Of a stretch of 47,830 nucleotides of DNA, positions 1-11,658 are shown in pieces. Made by a program: the position numbers and the translations under genes. The notes beneath the pieces were generated by a model. The model was not told the origin of the DNA, ran no database searches, and was given only the letters and a program-made list of their open reading frames with translations. This DNA comes from Thamnocephalis sphaerospora (Eukaryota; Zoopagomycota; Zoopagomycetes; Zoopagales; Sigmoideomycetaceae): the NCBI GenBank assembly GCA_003614735.1, contig KZ992474.1:1-47830 (forward strand), given 5' to 3'. The number at the start of each line of letters is the position of its first letter. Positions within the stretch are counted from its first letter, which is position 1.

Positions 1-3000
1 CTATCCATGCACTATGAGTTTTTTGCGCAACGTCCGACAATGGCACCATTCTTGTTCGGTTGGGTCAAGGCATCGCTGGACGCTCCAGACAGCTGCACCG
101 CAGACAGTGCGCGGCTGCACTCGCCATGGTGGACAAGGTCAAGCAACCAGAGCGGTTCTACCGCATGCTGCCGACCACTGGCGCTGCCCTCAGGCGACAG
201 ACGAACGGGACATTCTGCCGGCGCTTGGCCAGACGGTCGTACACCCCATCACTGTCAAACAAGCACTTATGAATGCGTGCAGCCAGGCGGCCTATCGGCA
301 TACCCTCCTATGGACTGCATATTGCTCCCTGCGGTGGTGTGCGCTGCACGCCGGCCAGCCAATTCTTTTCTTGCGCGCGCGCGCGCGCTTTATTAATGAC
401 GCCTGTAAAGAGCCAGCAAAACATCGTATGCCCTCGCCTCTTTCTCCTTCAGGCTCGCTTACCTCTTTGGGAATTCTCATTAAGCCCAGCAACAACCAGC
501 ACCGACTCACGTGCGACTACGCCATCAAGCAACACCGCTGTACCGTCTACACCAGTGCCGCCTTCCGGCCGCACTTGCCAAATATTCCGTGCGTTGTGGC
601 ACGCTTCGATATCCCTAAGACTATTGTCTGCCGCAGTGAAGACGCTGCACCTACTTTGCGGCTGTGCTCTACCAAGCTTCATCGACTTGTTGCATCACGT
701 CGGACTCCAGAGCACATTCAATTTAGGCTTCCTCTGTCTGGCCACTGTACTGGACGCTCGCCTATTGCGTGCCGCCCACTCAGCCGGTTTACGGACACAA
801 TAGCTGGTAGGCTTCACGCGGCACTCCGTCTGCTGCCTTGTGCCCAAGTCGTTCTTCACGGCTTAATATACTCCGCCTCCCAGCACCAGCTCACCCTTAT
901 TCTCATGGCGTTGCCTTTTCCGCGTTCGCTACTCCATTTGGGAAGCGAGAACGGAGCTGCAGCGAACCTGGCACTGCAGCCATCTCTTCATCTCCTCGTG
1001 CTGGCTCTGCGGTCATGTTCATTATCTACTTTCTTTCACATACACCACCTATGCGCACGCCCCTTAACCCCGCGTTTTCTTCGTTACCACTTGCTAGTCT
1101 GCCTGCTTGCTGACGTGCGCCTTTCCGCTATTTGCACTGCCTGTCCGTGCCAGGCCACACCTTTATTACGCTCTACAGGGCTTTTGTTGCGTCTCTACTG
1201 CCGACTGCGCGACGCTACCGGGCAGCCGTGAACTCGCCCGATATCTGGCCATTCAACGGTTGGGCATTGGCGCCGGGCGTCTCTTTCGCCACACTTACTA
1301 CATCGCCGGCCATCGGTCGTCCGCTGCCAACCGCACTATTCGCCGCATACTGCAGCGTGACCCGTAAACACAGGCTCGCTTATTCTTCCCCACTCCGTTG
1401 GTAGCGGCGTGCCAATCAATCGGCCAAACAGCCAAGCGGCCATTCCATCGTCGAGATAGGCCGCGTACTACTTTGGTAAGTTATCAGTCCATAATGGGCT
1501 TCGTCCTTGCCCTTCCTTCTTGCGTTCCTCGATGCTACCTACGATGATGCTTTGTTGTACACTGGCTTGTCACATGGCGCGGTTGACCCGTGCTGAGACA
1601 AACTCTGGTGCATGCACGACAACGCCAACATACAGCGCACCTCCATGCGATGTCGGTCAAAAAGTACAGGCGGCAACTATTTTGCCGCGTTCAAGGTGGC
1701 GCATGGTTCAGACGAGCTAGCGCACTTTCTGTACTCGTCACGGTTGCACACCACGCCGTGCATGTCTGTCGCTGGCAAAGGATGGACGCCATCCGCGGCA
1801 CTTGATCAAAGGCGTCCACACATCGCGGCCCAGTTCATACTGGCGCACAGCGCTAGTGCTAGTGGCGCCATGGTCTGCAGGGCGCGGACCGGCGTTTCAT
1901 GTCCCGTCGGCGGCCTCTGCAGCTGTTTTCATATGATTCCTTGCCCGCCCCCACTGGTGCCCGTGGCTTACCTTTTACACAGTCCACGTTTGGTCCCAAG
2001 CGTACGCCCACTCGCCCTTTCCTCGGACGTGTACGTGTGCGTGTGCCTCAAACGAGAACCTGGCGTGGCCGCGATCCATCGTCAGCGCTGCGCCATCTGC
2101 CCCGTTATCACCCTATCGTACCCCTTGCGGCGCCCTCTGTCGCTACGCCCCGCGCTTTGCCTCGGTGGGCTTTTGCTTTCAACGCTGGGAAAGCACCGGC
2201 CGCCAGGCGCTCAATGCCGGCAAGGCAGCGTCGGCAGACCCACATGAAAATGCCGACGTTCTTTCGTCACGCCTTGCTGTGTACAATGATGTTTCGCGAG
2301 TCGTTTCACGTGTTTGCTCCACGGTCGCTTGTTTGGGCGTGGCATGTGCGCTTTACGGGCTGCCCCCGCGATGTGCTTTCCTTTAGCTGCCTACGCATGT
2401 AGGTGTGCACGTTGCGTGCAATACTGTTTTAACCACTTTCCGGCGCGGCATGCTGGAACGCTATCTGCTTGTGCTCGGTTAGCGTTGGCTGCCTGTTGAG
2501 ACGATACCAGTCGGTGGTTACACTTGCGCTTTGATTGGGGATTTGCCCTGCATGGCAGCATCATTACGCGCCATTTCCATTACTGGCATCCGGCAGTTGC
2601 ACCTCGTGTGCACGCGTTTCGGGCAACAGTGTGATTCATATGCTTCTCATGTCTGCCCGGTCTACCCTTTAATGTAGACGCCGGAATAGAGCGCCACCGG
2701 GACGGTACTTTGTGTGCACTCCGCGCTCCTGGGTGTGCCATGCATATCGCAGCTGACCCTTTTGGTGAGCCACTGGCTGGTCAAGCCCTCCGGCCCTTGC
2801 TACGGCCCTGAGCGTCTTCCGAGTGAACCTCTCTTCGTCATCGGTGCCGGGAACGCGCGCTCGTTTGCGACACAGGCTTAAATCCAGCCCTGTATCCACG
2901 CATCTGCCGACGCTTCGTCCGTTTCGCTTGCTCCTCCTCTTATAGGCCCGCTACCTATGCGTCCCCCGCGCTTTGCGCCTTACACCGCTGCTCCGTTACC

Positions 3001-3570
3001 TGGCTGCCTTTGTTAAGGTTGCTCAGTTGAAACGCCGCTGACGCCTTGGCTGCAGATAGCGCGACTGCTGTAGCACACTGTGGTGCATGTTATTTATCTA
3101 GCTCGGTATCTGCCTCGCCACCGGCCTGTGCTTGCACGCTACTCTTTATCTGTCATTTATATGCGCACGTTCGTCGTGTGTCCACCCGAGAGACAGGCTG
3201 CCCTGCCCCTTCTTGCGCTTTTGTTACCCACACTGCCATCACAGCTATCCTGCCTCGCACTATTGTTTTGAGTTGTATGCTGCGGCCGCTGCTGCCTGTT
3301 AATTGCGCCAGCGTATTTTCAACGCTCCTCCTCTCCTGGACCCCTTCTTTCTCCCTTTCTATCTGTTTATCCTACGCTTACGTATCGTGCATACCAACTG
3401 TGTACTAACGCCAAGCGCGCACTGTCCGCTCGTGGCTATATCTATTCGCCCGCATGTCGCTCTGTGCTTCGCCACTTTACGCCGTTGCACACAGTGTAGC
3501 TGGCTGCTCCCCTGCATACACCATCGACTCGGTGTCTCCCAGCTATCGGCCACGCAGTTGCTCATCGCAA
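1..3570. other. Long leader/intergenic region, no convincing gene
   Basis: The stretch is pyrimidine-rich on the plus strand from about 400 to 3500. It contains open frames (the longest at 14-1231), but their translations are rich in Cys, His and Arg, resemble no family I know, and overlap in several frames. That is what GC-rich noncoding DNA gives. The region probably holds the promoter and 5' leader of the homeodomain gene that follows. A small exon of an unknown gene cannot be excluded. Confidence 0.5.
373..388. repeat. (GC)8 dinucleotide tract
   Basis: An uninterrupted run of eight GC units. It is alternating purine-pyrimidine and so could form Z-DNA. It lies in the noncoding leader upstream of the homeodomain gene. 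Confidence 0.9.
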
Positions 3571-5583
3571 ATGTCCACCAACGGACATTACATCATGTCC
3601 CCATCAGCTCCCGTCGGCATCGCTCATGGCCACCCGCTAAACGACAGTCACAACAACGTTGGACTGCCATCGATTGCGACCGTACTGCGCGATGCGCATC
3701 TGGGTCCCCATTTTGGGGAGCCACGCCGGCATTCCGTCTTGCATGATGCTCAGGCCCAGAATGGTGCCGTGTCCAGTGGTCAGAGTCCAGCACCACTGCT
3801 GCAGCACTCGTATCCAAGAGAGCCGCCACTGCCTGTTATCCAGGAACAGCCGGCCAGTGACATCTACGCTGATCGCAGCGCCAGCATGGTCATGCGCCAC
3901 GCTAACCCTGCCAGCGACGACCAACAGTACGCTCTTCGCGTACGCATGCATAGCCAGCATCGTCAGCAGCCACAGGTTGGCCATGAAAGCTGGGAGCGTC
4001 CAAAGAGACGTCGCGCCACAACGCACCAGCTTACCGAGCTGGAACAAGTGTTTCAGCGCACCTTTTATCCGACCACTGCAGAGCGCCATGAGCTTGCAAG
4101 GCGTCTAGGCATGACGCCGCGTCGCGTGCAAATTTGGTTCCAAAACCAGCGGCAGAAGATTGCCAAGAAAGAGCAGGACGAACGCGTTGTACGTTGCTCG
4201 CCGGAGGCTGATGCCGCCACGCTGGACGAGCAGAACACTGCAAGCAGCAGGCAGAGCGTACTGGCAATTTCGTCTTCTGTCGATGAGGCGCCATGTGTAA
4301 CGCCGTCCGACGCAAGCTCTCCTTTGCCATCGGAGCTGTCTGCTGGCGAGGCGAATGCCAAGAGTCCAAGCATACAAGGGCAAAGCGCAGCAGGTGCCCA
4401 CCACCACGCAGATTCGATCCTGCGTCGGCGCTCCTCAGCATCGGAAACGACGATTGGTCTGGTGGAGCGTGGTGCTAATGCTGTGCTGTTTGCAGCGCCA
4501 GAGGGACTCCCGATGCGCCGGGAGAGTTTGCGCCGCAAAGGAAAGCGCCCGGTGACCGTTTACCGCCCGTGTTTCCCCACAACACCAACGCAGTCGTTAA
4601 ACGCAGCGCGTGTGGACGGCCACGCCTTGACCGTTACGACGTCGCCGTCGGCGTCACCGTCACCGTCAGCAACGCGGCGCACCACCAACGCCTCGCTCTC
4701 GCCTGCTGCTTCCGATCCAGGCTCGATAAACGCTCGGCACCATCCGTACGTTGTTCCACGAAGGGCGCACAGCAGCCTTGACCATGGCTGCCTCACCGGC
4801 CCGCCGCTGCAAGGGCACCTGCGTAGTGACGACTTTGCCGGTACAGCCGTTTCCAGACCGACCATGCCCGCTGACCACCTGCCGTCCCGTGTGCCACCCC
4901 TGCTACACACGGCTGCCGTGTCTTCGCCGGCCGCTACGATGCCGTCCATGGCAGCTGCCGCCACGGTAACCATGATGCGTGGCGAGTACTGCCAGTCGCC
5001 GAGGAATGCCGATGCGCCGGGTGCTCCGGTATGGCATCAGGTGCACTCGAGCCCTTCTCGCGTCGCAGATGAGCTGCGCTATCCGCACACCTCAAAGGCA
5101 CATGTGAGCAGTGGCTATGCACATGCAGCGCAGTCACTTACGCCACACTACTATGCGCCACGCACGGACAAGAGACATGCAGAAAACTTGTTTGCGCACC
5201 CTGCGCCACTGCAGGCATTTCATGACCCATTGCCAGCGCACAGCTACAGCAGCGTTGCCCCAGCGCGCGCTCATCCGTCCTCACATGATGCGACAAAGTA
5301 TGCCGGCCCTCATCCTATGTCGTCTACCAGTTTGCAGCGCAACTATCACGGCCACGAGCCGCATGCTGTCCAGGTGTCGTCGCTGCAGCCGCGGAGCTAT
5401 GCCGCACCACAATCCGCACTATATGCCGGTGATCGTGCTGCTGCGACATGCCAGTGCGCCGACTGCCATGCAGACAGTCTCGGCGAGCATCCGTCCGCTA
5501 GCGAGCACCATGTCCGTCACCACCGCTACACTCTGCCCGGCCACCATGCTGCCCCGTACACGCAGTCTTGGCGTGCACTCTGA
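3571..5583 (+). CDS. Homeodomain transcription factor
   Basis: This single-exon gene encodes 670 aa from the chosen ATG. A homeodomain lies at about residues 141-203. Helix 1 reads LTELEQVFQRTFYP, and recognition helix 3 carries VQIWFQNQRQKIAKK, the invariant WFxNxR core. The domain is of the typical 60-residue class, without a TALE insertion. The rest is low-complexity Ser/Pro/His/Ala-rich sequence with a basic patch (RRESLRRKGKR) and a His-rich C-terminus, as in fungal YOX1/PHO2/HOY1-like regulators. It should act in the nucleus as a DNA-binding regulator. The frame is open 39 codons further upstream to an ATG at 3454, but that part looks like pyrimidine-rich leader, so I start at 3571. Target genes and any mating-type role cannot be told from sequence. 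Confidence 0.9.
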   Translation: MSTNGHYIMSPSAPVGIAHGHPLNDSHNNVGLPSIATVLRDAHLGPHFGEPRRHSVLHDAQAQNGAVSSGQSPAPLLQHSYPREPPLPVIQEQPASDIYADRSASMVMRHANPASDDQQYALRVRMHSQHRQQPQVGHESWERPKRRRATTHQLTELEQVFQRTFYPTTAERHELARRLGMTPRRVQIWFQNQRQKIAKKEQDERVVRCSPEADAATLDEQNTASSRQSVLAISSSVDEAPCVTPSDASSPLPSELSAGEANAKSPSIQGQSAAGAHHHADSILRRRSSASETTIGLVERGANAVLFAAPEGLPMRRESLRRKGKRPVTVYRPCFPTTPTQSLNAARVDGHALTVTTSPSASPSPSATRRTTNASLSPAASDPGSINARHHPYVVPRRAHSSLDHGCLTGPPLQGHLRSDDFAGTAVSRPTMPADHLPSRVPPLLHTAAVSSPAATMPSMAAAATVTMMRGEYCQSPRNADAPGAPVWHQVHSSPSRVADELRYPHTSKAHVSSGYAHAAQSLTPHYYAPRTDKRHAENLFAHPAPLQAFHDPLPAHSYSSVAPARAHPSSHDATKYAGPHPMSSTSLQRNYHGHEPHAVQVSSLQPRSYAAPQSALYAGDRAAATCQCADCHADSLGEHPSASEHHVRHHRYTLPGHHAAPYTQSWRAL

Positions 5584-7664
5584 GTGCGCCAGTGTCCCGA
5601 CCGTGTCTTCATTCCCTACGAGCCTCGTCTGTTTTTTTCTGTTCCTTGCGTGCATCTTCTATACTCCAGTTGCTTTTTCTTGTTTGTCTGCACCAGGCCG
5701 TAGACGCTTTTTTGCGCCACTGATTTTTATTGACGAGGCGTGTGACGCCTTCGTTCCCGCCTCTAGTGCATAGCACCTGCTTTCCTATCTTCCCGTCACC
5801 ATTGGTTTGCCATCAGTCTTTCTTCTTCTCTTCTCTTTCTTTCTTTCTCTTTCCTTGTGGCCTATTTGCGCCGAGGTATTACCGGCGCCAGTTGCACTTT
5901 TTTGCATACACTCTGTCTCTCCTGCCAAGCTATAATCTGCTCTACTACACATCGCGGTGGAATTTTCCAAGTACAATCCAAGCGCTGGCGATCGTCGCCG
6001 CGCAATTTTGTCCGCTACCGCTTGCCATCATAGGCTCAAGCTCACCTTGCTTCCTAATGACAACCACATATCGAGATAAACATTTCCGCATTCAGTGGAC
6101 CGCACTTCGTCATTATGCACATGTTATCTCTCAGAAACAGACCACTTTTTGCAACATTGTACGCAGCAGCAGACGACCATGTGGCGCGCAGTATAATGTC
6201 GTGTGTTAGGTTGAATATTTTCATCAATGCATCGGCCGAGGTGGCGCGCTGCACTGGGAATAGGCATCAGGCCGTAACGGCCGGCAGACAATGGCGATAA
6301 CGTAAATGGTGATGTTGTTGGTAAAAATGACGACGATGAAGATGACAACGCAGAGCCGCGCAGCCGGGGGCGAGAGCGAATAGGCGAGCGGGGGCATGGT
6401 GAGTACGCAGAGGAAAGGGCGAAGCAGCACAGGGACGAATAGCGCGGCGACATTTGTCGCGACATGGCAAGCAAACCACACAAGCGAACGCAGAAGCAAC
6501 AACTGCATCCAACAACTGCGCAACACGGCAAATTCCAGGTCGGGCAGCATCATTGCAGCGCGCGGCCCACGCCGGACAGCACTGCATGTGCACAGGGCCA
6601 GTGTGTCTTTGGCCTCTCTGGCGGGCGTCGTAGGCAGCACGCGTGTGCGTGCTTGCGGACGCGTATGGCACATCATACAGCGGCGGCTCTTGCGGTCAGC
6701 CTACAGTGGCAAGAATGCCGTCCGTTGCGCTTCAGGCAAGGATAATGTAAAGCATCAGCAGGTACCAGCACGCCTGTGCGCACACACACATGCACGCAAG
6801 CACCGCTCACATGTGCGCGTACTGGCCCCACCATTCGGCGTAGTAAGCGCGGCCTTGGACAGCACTGCCGAGTCTGAAAGAGCACGGAACCAGAGAGAAA
6901 GGCAGATGGTGGCAAGATGAAAGGTGCACGAGCACATGTACGTGGACTGTGCGAGGGACGACAGGCCCGCGTGCAACGCTGTCCTGTGTGTTACCTCTCG
7001 CAGCAGTCTGGTGAGCATGCATGCGTCACAAAGCATTCCGGATAATGGAGACTCCGGACTGCGGTGGTCGATAGTAGTGCGACACAGGCCTGTTGATGGC
7101 CGGCGTCCGTACTACATGTACGCTGACCGTCATGGCGCATCAGCCATCAGGGCATGGTCGCTCCAGGATGGCTGTCGGCATCATCGGTAGTTCCGCTGTC
7201 TGATCGCGTTGCTGGTATTAGGATGTAGTTGTTGTTGTAACGAATGTTGATATAAGCATTGTTGAATGTCCATGACCTCTGCAACCGGGATCCATTGCAG
7301 AGAACATGCGCCTGCGCCAAACATCGGGCCAAATAGAAACAGGACCAGCGCCACCGCCGCTGCCACCGTCATCAGTGCAAGTCACAGCTGTCTAGGTTGA
7401 CTTGACGTCGCCGGCGGCCATCTCCTACTCTGCAGCATCGGCGCTGGTCCGGATCGTCTTTGTCACCATCAATACGGCAGAGTGCGAGCCCGCGGCCGCT
7501 GTTTTCGATTTTGCTTGGGTCAACGCCACATAGTAGTACTACTACTACTATGGCAGCTCGCGATATCAGCGGAGACTGTGGCGCCAACCTACAAAGCACG
7601 CGACAACGGCGACAGCAAGCAGCGCACCAGCCGCAGTCCTGCAAATGCTGTTGTTGCTGAGTTG
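5584..7664. other. Intergenic region between homeodomain and cyclin genes
   Basis: This 2.1 kb stretch lies between a plus-strand gene and a minus-strand gene, both ending into it. Minus-strand segments at 6224-6676 and 7181-7372 read as hydrophobic peptides; the second starts MTVAAAVALVLFLFG. I could not join them into a gene with believable splice sites. An imperfect palindrome of TAG/CTA triplets sits at about 7530-7552. The first few hundred bases, T- and C-rich, are probably the homeodomain 3' UTR. Confidence 0.45.
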
Positions 7665-8891
7665 CTACTGCCCCATAAAGGGCCGTGGTGCGCTGATCGT
7701 GCGCGGACGCTGAGCCAGGATATCGCGGACCATCTGTTCGCACGCATCGCTTTCGGGCCGCGGACGCTTTCGATCCGAGCTGGTGTACGGATGTGGCGAC
7801 GGCGTCGGCGACGAAAAGCCATGAACACGTTCCAGCGATGGAATGTGCGAAATCCTTTTTCCTGGAGTGCCAGGGGACGGAAGCGCCAGAGATGCATGGG
7901 TGGAGGGTACAGAACGCACCGTATTCGGCATGGCCGAGGAAAGCGAGTTCTGCAGCACCTGCTTACTCATCATGGCGCTTGCGACCGACGGCACGCCGGC
8001 CGGAGCGGCAGCAGCAGCAGCAGCGACCATCGAAATGTTTGATGGCGCGGCGGCGGCGGCGGCAGCAGCATTGGGCGTGCCAGCGGCGTGAACGCGAACA
8101 AGCAGATCCGACTGGAAGCTAGCAAACTCCTTTTCCTGAATGTACAGGTTCCAAGAAAGCCACTGCAGTAGTTTCCGTTCGCAACGCGTAATTTCGCTCG
8201 CCGACAGACCGCTGACGCGCGACCACGCCCGGTTGGAGTAGGCACGGTCCTGAAGGTACTTGGTGGCAATCACCAGCGAAGCAAGAAACATTCTGCGGCC
8301 ACACTGGCGCGGATCCGACGAGGACATGTTGCCGGTGGTGTTGGCGGCGGCGGCGGTGGTGGTGGCAGTGGCAGTGGCAGTAGAAGCGGCGGATGCGGCA
8401 GGATGCGTCTCCATCACGCTGGCAGCCGACTGTCCGGCAAACCGGGTGTTGGACGGGCCGGCGGACATCGCACCCTGACCTGCGAGCGACGCGTCTGCCA
8501 CGTCAGGTGCCGTCATGGCAGGTGAGCAGCCACGCTGACTGTCAGGCGGCGTGGCCATACCATCGGCGCTTTCCACTGTGACGGTCGTCACCGGCAGTTG
8601 CTGGATAGGGGCATCCGCAATACGGTGCGCCTCATCATCGCCGCGTGTTGTGCAGCAATCTTCCAGAGCAGCACGCTCATGAAGCTTTTGCACGCGCGTC
8701 AGATAAAACAGCGCCGTCTGCAGTGTGACGTAGGATGTGCGCGATCGGCGCAGCACCTCCTGCACAAACAGCCGCAGGGGCAGCAGCTTGACGTTGGCAG
8801 CGGCCGGCGGTGGTGCCGGCCAGATCGACTCGATCACCTGCGTAGCGCAGTCTACAAGGAGAAGGGGAGGGAGAACACAATGGAGAGTCAT
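7665..8891 (-). CDS. PCL/Pho80-type cyclin with a split cyclin box
   Basis: The gene encodes 408 aa from the ATG at 8891, which has A at -3. The N-terminal half of the cyclin fold holds the stretch LRLFVQEVLRRSRTSYVTLQ followed by ALFYLTRV. The second half carries MFLASLVIATKYLQDRAYSN, then WSRVSGLSASEITRCE and LLQWLSWNLYI. This is the PCL1/PCL2/PHO80 pattern, so the partner should be a Pho85/CDK5-type kinase in G1 control or phosphate/glycogen signalling. About 110 residues of low-complexity Ala/Ser/Thr sequence interrupt the box between the two halves. The C-terminal tail is Ala- and Ser-rich with a basic patch (DRKRPRPE). A good acceptor at 8852-8853 just upstream of the box means a tiny upstream exon could replace the first 13 codons. 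Confidence 0.85.
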   Translation of the reverse strand: MTLHCVLPPLLLVDCATQVIESIWPAPPPAAANVKLLPLRLFVQEVLRRSRTSYVTLQTALFYLTRVQKLHERAALEDCCTTRGDDEAHRIADAPIQQLPVTTVTVESADGMATPPDSQRGCSPAMTAPDVADASLAGQGAMSAGPSNTRFAGQSAASVMETHPAASAASTATATATTTAAAANTTGNMSSSDPRQCGRRMFLASLVIATKYLQDRAYSNRAWSRVSGLSASEITRCERKLLQWLSWNLYIQEKEFASFQSDLLVRVHAAGTPNAAAAAAAAPSNISMVAAAAAAAPAGVPSVASAMMSKQVLQNSLSSAMPNTVRSVPSTHASLALPSPGTPGKRISHIPSLERVHGFSSPTPSPHPYTSSDRKRPRPESDACEQMVRDILAQRPRTISAPRPFMGQ

Positions 8892-9977
8892 AGTGAACAC
8901 AAAAAAGATCAAAGATGCCAATGCACACGATATGCGTGTGAGCCGGGAAAACAAGAGTGAGGGGAAATGGAACGGCGATGGTGTAGTGGTAGTGGTGGCA
9001 GTAGTAGGCGCCGGATGGTTAGGGGCGAAGCGCCAAGAGCGAACAATGAACCAGACACCCGACGGCAAGTATGCAGTCAACGATGGTTTGGTGGGGGGTG
9101 CGGACGGAGCGTCAGAGACAGAACGGGGAATGCGACAAGGAGAAGGCGCGATCGCAGAAGAAGAAAAGAGTGCACGAGAGTACACCGAGTAGTAGTGGTA
9201 CACGCGGAGCCGACGAGGACGAAGGAGTCAGCAGACGCGATGAAAGCGCAATGAAGGGCAGAGGTGTAGCATAGAGGAGAGCGATTGAGTCAGGTGCAGA
9301 CGGTAGAACCAAGCGTGTAAAAGGGTAGGACCAAGTGGAGAAGACGACGTGGCGGCAGGTAGAAATAGAGAAAGGCAGATGGGAAGAAGCGCTGTCGTTA
9401 GTAAATGTAGACATGTAGCAGCGACGCAAAAAGAGTCTTGGCCTTTTCAAACCGTCACACCCCATCACAGGCCAAGCGCCGAGGATGAAGGATGATGAAT
9501 TCCGCCTCACAGACATGAGTCAGCCAAGCATCACCAATCACGAGGCGCGAACGGCACGGAGCACATCGGCCAATCAGCGGTCACATCGACAAGGTTGCTC
9601 GGCTTCCTCCGCCGAAAAAGCCAAGAGTTTACACGGCAGCGAATCGGCAGCGAACACACCACGGAATAGTCGTGGCATTGTTGCCATCGCCTACGCGGCT
9701 TTTGCCGGGCTACGCGCCAGCCAGCGCCGTGCGGCGTGCATTGGCCCGCCATGCGCTGGCGCTGTGACAAGGTAGCAGACGAGCGAGATTGGGCTCGACA
9801 TGTCGTGCGAGGCGGTTCGCGTCGGATGGCCACATGCGAAGCCGCGGTGGCATGACGCACGTACGCATGGCCGTGCAGTCCGACGCAGTCCCGGCGCGGA
9901 TTATTAACGCCCACCGATGATATGAATAGCAGATGTGCCCCCGTGACACCGTCATTTCCTCCGACCATCCCGCCGCG

Positions 9978-11170
9978 TCAACCGCGGCCACCCACAGGTC
10001 GGCTAGCGATCGACGCTGCCGCAGCAGCATCACCATCGGCATCATCCAGTCTGCCGCCATGCACACGCCGCTCATGTATACACGATGACACACCCTAGCA
10101 TGGCAACCTTGTCTTGCATGTCATCACGACAACGCTCGCGTTCCCTGCCGCCCCCTGCGCGCTGACACAGCAGCCGCGATGTACGGTCAAGACACGTACC
10201 GACGAGACTGTTGACAAATTCGGCACGGCGGTTCTTGTCCGCCGGTGCTTTGGCACTGCTGACTGATGGGGCAGCGACGCCGGACGCTGTTGGTGCACGC
10301 GCCGCCTTAAGCGGTGCCTGCGCAGCGCCGACGCCGCCCACTGCTACCTGAAGATGCTGGACATTACCAATGGACGGTTCTGTTGGCGGAATCGGGCCGC
10401 CTGACAACGACCCGAGAAGTGACATCTACCAAGTGAACGCGCGCCATGACGCATACAACGGTCAGCGTACATGTCATCGATGGGCCGCGATCGTTTGTCT
10501 GCGGTGGAGCGCTGGCCAGCAAAGTCCGAAAAGGCGTGCCAAGACTCACGGTCGTTGCAGCAAACCGTGCCGTGCACACGGTCGCCGCAACGCGCGCTGG
10601 AGCCAATGGCACTCGGACGCGTCCTGCAAATGACTAATGCTGCAAGCAGCAGAACATTCCAGTCGCCATGATGGCGGTGCCAGCGGCGTTGAGTCACACG
10701 CATAGTAGACGAGCCATTTGGCCGTGCGTTTACGCAAGCCGCTGCAACCAACATAGCGCTCCGAGTCGCCAGGCTCAAAGCGTCATGCGCTCTCGACCGG
10801 GACTCATCGTCGCGCGTCAGTTGCTCACCTTGAAGTATCAGACACAAACAGGGTGGAGGAAGATATGGTTGGCTTAAGGGTGAGCCAGCACAATCAAAGC
10901 GGCAGCTGTCCGGACGCTAATCAAAAAGACGACGGCGACAAGCGCATTCACACGTGAGGCAGGGTTCGTTGATGGCCACCAGGCGGTGGGCGCGCCTGTC
11001 CTCTGGTTGCTCGGCTCCAACATGCACAATATGCAGCGACCAGCATCCGATGATCCGAGCCGTCGCTGCCATCGATCTGTGTTTGGAGAGACGACCAGAG
11101 AGCATGGCGAGCGCCACTTACCCTTGCGTACGTTCAGCAGCCGATTGCGAAAGAGATAAGAGGCGGGCGC
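9978..11170 (-). CDS. Possible multi-exon minus-strand gene, unresolved
   Basis: Several minus-strand segments look like exons bordered by donors and acceptors, but I could not choose one consistent chain. Readable pieces include NALVAVVFLIS (membrane-like, about 10.9 kb), RKRTAKWLVYYACDSTPLAP (about 10.7 kb), an Ala/Pro-rich linker with ADKNRRAEFVNSLVG (about 10.2 kb) and a last exon ending SIASRPVGGRG before a TGA at 9978. Candidate introns are 10051-10105 and about 10155-10197. More than one phase-consistent path exists, so both the gene and its exon borders are guesses. No family is recognised. Confidence 0.25.
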
Positions 11171-11630
11171 TAGTCACGTAGACCAGAGCACACTTGAATG
11201 GGCAATGAAACGCGGCACTAATAGAAATGAGAGAAGGAGAAGAGAAAGCAGACAACCTTCCGGCAGGAGGCGGTCACGGCACGAGTTGGCGAGACCAAGA
11301 CCGGACAAATGGGACAAGCAGCGTGTCTGAGAACAGCACGCGCCTAGAGTGTGAAGGCGGGTGAATGCTGCGGCGCAAGTTGCGGCAGCAAAAAAGGCTC
11401 AAAAGCGGTGGTGGCGGGACGACGATAGGAATCGCATCCACAGCCTAGGTGGGACAACGGCAAAGCCGAGCGAGAAAAGCGTTGGACGTGCAGGTACCCG
11501 GATGTGGCGTACGAGCGGCTCGCAAAAGCAAGCAAGTAGACAGGCAGAAAGAGCAGAATGGAAAACGTGGATAAACGGCGGACTCTCGAGGCCACAACCA
11601 ACGACGTGCACAAACAACGCGTGTGTGCGT

Positions 11631-11658
11631 GAGGAGAGAGAGAGGGAGAGAGAGAGAA
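11631..11658. repeat. GA-rich microsatellite
   Basis: A run of GA/GAG units on the plus strand (CT-rich on the minus strand). With the GGA-rich tract at about 11774-11802 it is part of the purine-rich spacer upstream of the cyclin gene. Confidence 0.8.

Noticed and set aside
14-1231. 405-codon open frame at the left edge
   Set aside because: Composition is Cys/His/Arg-rich with no family match, several other frames are equally open, and it lies in a pyrimidine-skewed leader.
6224-6676. 150-codon minus-strand frame with hydrophobic stretches
   Set aside because: No family match, overlapping alternative frames, and no splice pattern linking it to other segments.
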